Assembly: GCA_946410505.1 (NCBI GenBank)
Contig: CAMKAP010000001.1
Span: 1 to 41,982, forward strand
Length of the DNA stretch: 41,982 nt
Source of the DNA: an uncultured Clostridia bacterium
GTDB taxonomy: Bacteria; Bacillota_A; Clostridia; Oscillospirales; Oscillospiraceae
Direction of reading: 5' to 3'
Position 1 is the first letter of the stretch. Each line of letters starts with the position of its first letter. Made by a program: the position numbers and the translations under genes. The notes beneath the pieces were generated by a model. It saw only the letters and a list, made by a program, of their open reading frames with translations. It was not told where the DNA came from and ran no database searches. Below, in pieces: positions 38,674 through 41,982 of the stretch.

Positions 38674-41103
38674 ATGAAAAAGAAAACGAAGGCTGAGGAA
38701 TTGGTCGCGCCGGAGCGTCCCCATCTATCTCCAAGCGCCGAGTTCGGTCTGACTCAGGCGCAGGTGGAGGCGCAGAAGGACGCAGGCCTCATCAACACCG
38801 CCGTACGGTCCAGCGCAAGAAGCGTCTCCACGATCGTCAAAGAGAACCTGTTCACATACTTCAATTTGGTATTTCTGATTTTGGCCGCGTTGGTCGTTGC
38901 CGCAGGATCCCTGCGCAGTCTGACATTTCTCCCCGTGGTGATCGTCAACACGCTGATCGGGATCGTTCAGGAGCTGCGCGCCAAAAAGGAGCTTGATAAG
39001 CTGACGCTGCTGAATGCTCCGAGGGCAATGGTCGTTCGGGAAGGGAAAGTGCGGGAAGTTCCGGCTGAGGAACTGGTACAGGACGATGTGGTGGAGTTTC
39101 ACGCTGGCGATCAGATCTGTGCCGATGCGATCCTTCTTACCGGCAACTGTAGTACCAATGAAGCCCTGTTGACCGGTGAGGAAGACGAGGTCAGCAAAGC
39201 AGCGGGCGATGAGTTGCGCTCCGGCAGTTATTTGGTATCCGGAACTTGCCGTGCGAGGCTGGAGCATGTCGGAGCGGATTCCTATGCCGCCCGTCTGAGC
39301 GCCCAGGCCACAGCCATGGACAAAAAGGAACAGTCGGAAATGCTGCGGGTATTGGATAAGCTGGTCGCTATGATCGGCGTCGCCATCATTCCGATCGGCG
39401 GCCTTCTGTTCTGGCAGCAATATGTCCAGGCTGGCGCCGGTTTTTGTGACAGTATCGTTTCCATGGTGGCGGCCATTGTAGGGATGATCCCGGAGGGCCT
39501 GTATCTTTTGACAAGCGTGGCACTGGCGGTGAGCGTGATCCGTCTTTCCCGGCAAAAGGTGCTGGTCCACAACATGAAGTGCATCGAAACGCTCGCCCGT
39601 GTGGATGTGCTCTGCGTCGATAAGACCGGAACCATTACAGAGCCGGATATGCAGGTCAGCGCCATGATCCCGTTGCCTGGACACGATCCGCGAACCATGC
39701 CGAACTTAAAAAGCCTGATCAGCGATTTTGCCGCTGCCCAAAATGCGGATAACCTGACGATGCAGGCCATCAAGCAGAGTTTTGTCACACCCTCAAAAGA
39801 AACAGCGACGTCTATTTTGCCGTTTTCTCCGGCGTGGAAGTATTCCGCTGTCTCCTTTGGCGAGCGGCACTATGTGCTCGGTGCCCCGGAGCTCATCCTG
39901 CGCGATGAATACGATCAGGTTAAGAATCTGGTGGAGAATTACAGTGCGGATGGGAACCGCGTGTTGCTCTTCGCCTGCTGTGAAGATAGGCCCACCGGGG
40001 AACCGATCAGCGGAACCGTCACCGCGCTCGCCCTGCTCCTGCTGTCAAATCCGATCCGAAAGGACGCGAGAGAGACCTTCCGGTACTTTGCTGAACAGGG
40101 CGTACAGATCAAGGTGATCTCCGGCGATAACCCCGTCACAGTCTCACAGATCGCGCGCGAAGCTGGCATCGAGGGTGCCGAACACTTTGTGGACGCTTCC
40201 GCGCTCTCCGAGGATGACCTGATTGCCGCACTGGAGAGCAACACGGTCTTTGGCCGTGTCACGCCGGAGCAGAAACGCCTGTTTGTGCAGGCAATGAAAA
40301 AAGCCGGTCACACAGTCGGTATGACCGGCGACGGCGTCAATGATATTCTGGCCCTGAAAGATGCGGACTGCTCGGTGGCTATGGCCTCCGGCTGTGAGGC
40401 CGCCTCACAGGTCTCGCAGTTGGTGCTGTTAGAGAATGATTTTGCCTGTATGCCCTCGGTGGTAGCTGAGGGAAGACGCGTGGTCAACAACATTCAGCGC
40501 TCTGCCAGTCTGTTCCTGGTCAAAAATATTTTCTCCCTTTTGATGGCGGTCTTTTCGGTTTGCTTCCATTTGAGCTACCCACTGGAGCCGGCACAGGTTT
40601 CCCTGATCAGCAACTTTACCATTGGCTTTCCGGCCTTTTTCCTGGCGCTCCAGCCGGAGAACCGAAGGATCGAGGGCAAGTTCCTCCGAAATGTGCTGCT
40701 AAAGGCATTTCCCGCGGGCATTACAGATTTTGTCGTTGTGGGCGCGCTGGTCGTTTTCGGGCGGGTCTTCGACGTGAACGCGGACGAGATTGCGACGGCC
40801 TGCACCATGCTGCTGGCCATTGTGGGGTTCATGATCCTCTATCGAATCTCCGCGCCGCTGGATTGGAGGCGTTGGCTGATCTGGGGTGCATCTGCGGTCG
40901 GACTGTTGGGGAGCAGCGTATTCCTGGGTGATCTGTTTGGGATCGAACACATGAATGTACGCTGCGTGATGCTCTTTGTGGTCTTCGCCATTGCCACGGA
41001 GCCGCTTCTCCGCTATGGGATCCGAATGACTGAGACGTTAGGGGCGAAAGCAGCCACACCGAAAAAGAAAAAGCCCAGGCGGGCAAGGAGGAAAGCCGCA
41101 TGA
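38674..41103 (+). CDS. P-type cation-transporting ATPase (CtpE-like)
   Basis: An 809-residue membrane pump; the 38674 start lies close behind the micro-protein gene with only weak purines upstream. Motifs in order: actuator LLTGEEDE (TGE at 167-169), M4 motif IPEGLYLL (PEGL at 273-276), phosphorylation site CVDKTGTIT (D316) and hinge TGDGVNDILALKDAD (from residue 551). Six C-terminal helices end in a basic tail KKKKPRRARRKAA. PEGL in M4 with short actuator and nucleotide domains is characteristic of the CtpE group, which includes a mycobacterial calcium uptake pump; the ion here is inferred only. TGEE replaces the usual TGES. Coupled to pgsA by a four-base overlap. Confidence 0.92.
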   Translation: MKKKTKAEELVAPERPHLSPSAEFGLTQAQVEAQKDAGLINTAVRSSARSVSTIVKENLFTYFNLVFLILAALVVAAGSLRSLTFLPVVIVNTLIGIVQELRAKKELDKLTLLNAPRAMVVREGKVREVPAEELVQDDVVEFHAGDQICADAILLTGNCSTNEALLTGEEDEVSKAAGDELRSGSYLVSGTCRARLEHVGADSYAARLSAQATAMDKKEQSEMLRVLDKLVAMIGVAIIPIGGLLFWQQYVQAGAGFCDSIVSMVAAIVGMIPEGLYLLTSVALAVSVIRLSRQKVLVHNMKCIETLARVDVLCVDKTGTITEPDMQVSAMIPLPGHDPRTMPNLKSLISDFAAAQNADNLTMQAIKQSFVTPSKETATSILPFSPAWKYSAVSFGERHYVLGAPELILRDEYDQVKNLVENYSADGNRVLLFACCEDRPTGEPISGTVTALALLLLSNPIRKDARETFRYFAEQGVQIKVISGDNPVTVSQIAREAGIEGAEHFVDASALSEDDLIAALESNTVFGRVTPEQKRLFVQAMKKAGHTVGMTGDGVNDILALKDADCSVAMASGCEAASQVSQLVLLENDFACMPSVVAEGRRVVNNIQRSASLFLVKNIFSLLMAVFSVCFHLSYPLEPAQVSLISNFTIGFPAFFLALQPENRRIEGKFLRNVLLKAFPAGITDFVVVGALVVFGRVFDVNADEIATACTMLLAIVGFMILYRISAPLDWRRWLIWGASAVGLLGSSVFLGDLFGIEHMNVRCVMLFVVFAIATEPLLRYGIRMTETLGAKAATPKKKKPRRARRKAA

Positions 41104-41612
41104 CAACTGCAAATAAAATTACCCTTTTCCGTGTGATCCTGATTCCTGTATTTCTGATTCTTCTTTACACCGGAGCAAAATGGGCCGCTCTGGCGGTCTA
41201 TATCGTGGCCTGCATCAGCGACACAGTGGACGGATATATCGCCAGACACTACAACCAGGTGACGGATTTTGGCAAGTTTATGGATCCGCTTGCTGACAAG
41301 ATCCTGGTGCTCTCCGCTATGTGCTGGTTCATCGAGGTAGGGCAAATGCCAGGATGGCTGGTCGCGATCGTGTTGTTTCGTGAATTCGCCGTTTCCGGCC
41401 TGCGCCTGATCGCTGTTGAGCGAGGGCGCGTCATTGCCGCCGTCTGGTCCGGCAAGATCAAAACAACTGTCACAATGGTGGGCATTATCGCCATGCTGGC
41501 CTTTTCGGAGAACCAGACTTTGGATACGGTCTGCGGGCTGTTGATCCTTCTCACAACCGTCTGCTCCGGCGCGGAGTATTTCTGGAAAAACCGGGATGTG
41601 TTTTCCGCTTAA
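41100..41612 (+). CDS. pgsA: CDP-diacylglycerol-glycerol-3-phosphate 3-phosphatidyltransferase
   Basis: A 170-residue polytopic membrane enzyme making phosphatidylglycerol phosphate from CDP-diacylglycerol and glycerol-3-phosphate. The catalytic CDP-alcohol phosphotransferase motif is complete: D41-T-V-D44-G-Y-I-A-R49, then G58, D62 and D66. Four or more membrane helices surround it. Its ATG overlaps the ATPase stop (ATGA). Bacteria normally carry a housekeeping pgsA elsewhere, so a copy in an ion-pump operon next to a lipid-handling cluster may be a specialised paralogue. A terminator follows. Confidence 0.92.
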   Translation: MTTANKITLFRVILIPVFLILLYTGAKWAALAVYIVACISDTVDGYIARHYNQVTDFGKFMDPLADKILVLSAMCWFIEVGQMPGWLVAIVLFREFAVSGLRLIAVERGRVIAAVWSGKIKTTVTMVGIIAMLAFSENQTLDTVCGLLILLTTVCSGAEYFWKNRDVFSA

Positions 41613-41624
41613 ACAATAAAGAAG

Positions 41625-41652
41625 ACGCGGAGGACGACCCTCCGCGTTTGTT
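41625..41652 (+). terminator. Rho-independent terminator after pgsA
   Basis: ACGCGGAGG (41625-41633) pairs with CCTCCGCGT (41639-41647) with a five-base loop, followed by TTGTTTATAT. It ends the + strand ATPase/pgsA transcript 13 bases after the stop codon. Confidence 0.85.
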
Positions 41653-41740
41653 TATATCCATTCATCTATTGGGACTGGTGCTCTTGAGAAGCGCTGATTA
41701 AATCGACGTGTGCAGACTGGCGAGCAGGTTTTTCGCCTGA

Positions 41741-41956
41741 CGAAGCCTGAAAAGCGCAGGAATTCCTACTGCCAAGCGAATCCAGGACGTAATCGAAGAT
41801 CTGACTTCCGCGAAAAATGCCGGATATACCGAATACCGTGAGAGTCAAAAACGCGAAAAAGAGCTGCAGACCGTCAAGGCCAACATCGAAAAAATGCTCC
41901 GATTGCAAGAACCGGAGATCGAGCAAGATCGCAAAAAGGACGGACAGGAATTGTAG
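41741..41956 (+). pseudogene. 5'-truncated remnant resembling a relaxase C-terminus
   Basis: An open frame with no start codon, preceded by an in-frame TGA, reads GIPTAKRIQDVIEDLTSAK, then NAGYTEYRESQKREKELQTV and KANIEKML before a charged tail and TAG. From memory this resembles the charged, helical C-terminal end of Tn1549/clostridial-type relaxases rather than the relaxase at 16,308, which is not similar here. No start or catalytic part is present, so it is a fragment. Bases 41,653-41,740 show nothing else. It could mark the scar of another mobile element or, less likely, a chance frame. Confidence 0.45.
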
Positions 41957-41982
41957 CTCACGCGTCACGCTTTAGGCATTAC

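Noticed and set aside
41666..41968. Minus-strand 100-residue frame at the right edge
   Set aside because: No ribosome site and hydrophobic only because it mirrors the charged relaxase-like frame on the + strand.
1..41982. Search for tRNA, rRNA, integrase or attachment-site ends
   Set aside because: No clover-leaf genes, no rRNA blocks and no tyrosine or serine recombinase were recognisable; ICE ends must lie outside or are not visible by eye.

Overview
This window looks like a high-GC Firmicutes genome, most likely a gut Oscillospiraceae/Clostridia member. The reasons are strong AGGAGG ribosome sites, sortase B, a PrgI/PcfB-type conjugation apparatus, TnpV and Maff2 family proteins, and an accessory-gene style typical of clostridial integrative conjugative elements (ICEs). 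I see no rRNA, tRNA, CRISPR array or integrase, so neither ICE end can be placed with certainty. Genus-level assignment is inference.

Bases 1-13,066 (+ strand) hold an ICE accessory module. Six small, mostly unrecognised genes are translationally coupled, and a 2,618-residue polyvalent protein follows (ArdC-like N-terminus, N6-adenine methyltransferase, SNF2-type helicase). A complete TnpV gene with its own ribosome site is nested in another frame of that giant gene. Then come an XRE regulator and an orphan AAA ATPase/DUF4143 gene whose promoter is bracketed by 18-bp direct repeats. Bases 13,208-14,522 hold a small regulatory island: an XRE repressor and a SLOG-family gene diverge from overlapping promoters flanked by dyads, followed by a 107-residue unknown.

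Bases 14,523-27,994 (+ strand) are the transfer operon. A 229-base leader with four hairpins precedes a DUF3991/TOPRIM protein. Next come a DUF3789 micro-protein, MobC, a MOBP-like relaxase, PcfB, an ArdC-like protein, the VirD4 coupling protein, a Maff2 pilin-like protein, VirB6, PrgI, VirB4, sortase B and a bifunctional cell-wall hydrolase. Nearly all junctions overlap or are separated by a few bases. A bidirectional terminator separates this operon from a convergent XRE gene.

Bases 28,522-41,612 are an envelope/lipid cargo block in two divergent units. The minus-strand unit runs radical SAM enzyme, alpha/beta hydrolase, MMPL/RND transporter, a 994-residue heptad-repeat lipoprotein and a 28-residue membrane peptide. 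A terminator follows, then a GT4 glycosyltransferase and a PlsC acyltransferase. The plus-strand unit, from a clear promoter at 38,470, encodes a 49-residue membrane peptide, a CtpE-like P-type cation ATPase and PgsA. The combination suggests making, modifying and moving membrane lipids, but its substrate and function are not known to me. At the right edge a 5'-truncated coding remnant resembling a relaxase C-terminus suggests another mobile-element scar.

The most interesting points are the overprinted TnpV gene, the terminator-like leader that buries the ribosome site of the TOPRIM gene, the repeat-framed promoter of the ATPase gene, and the lipid/transport cargo block with its micro-ORFs. 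No stretch longer than 300 bases lacks a gene.
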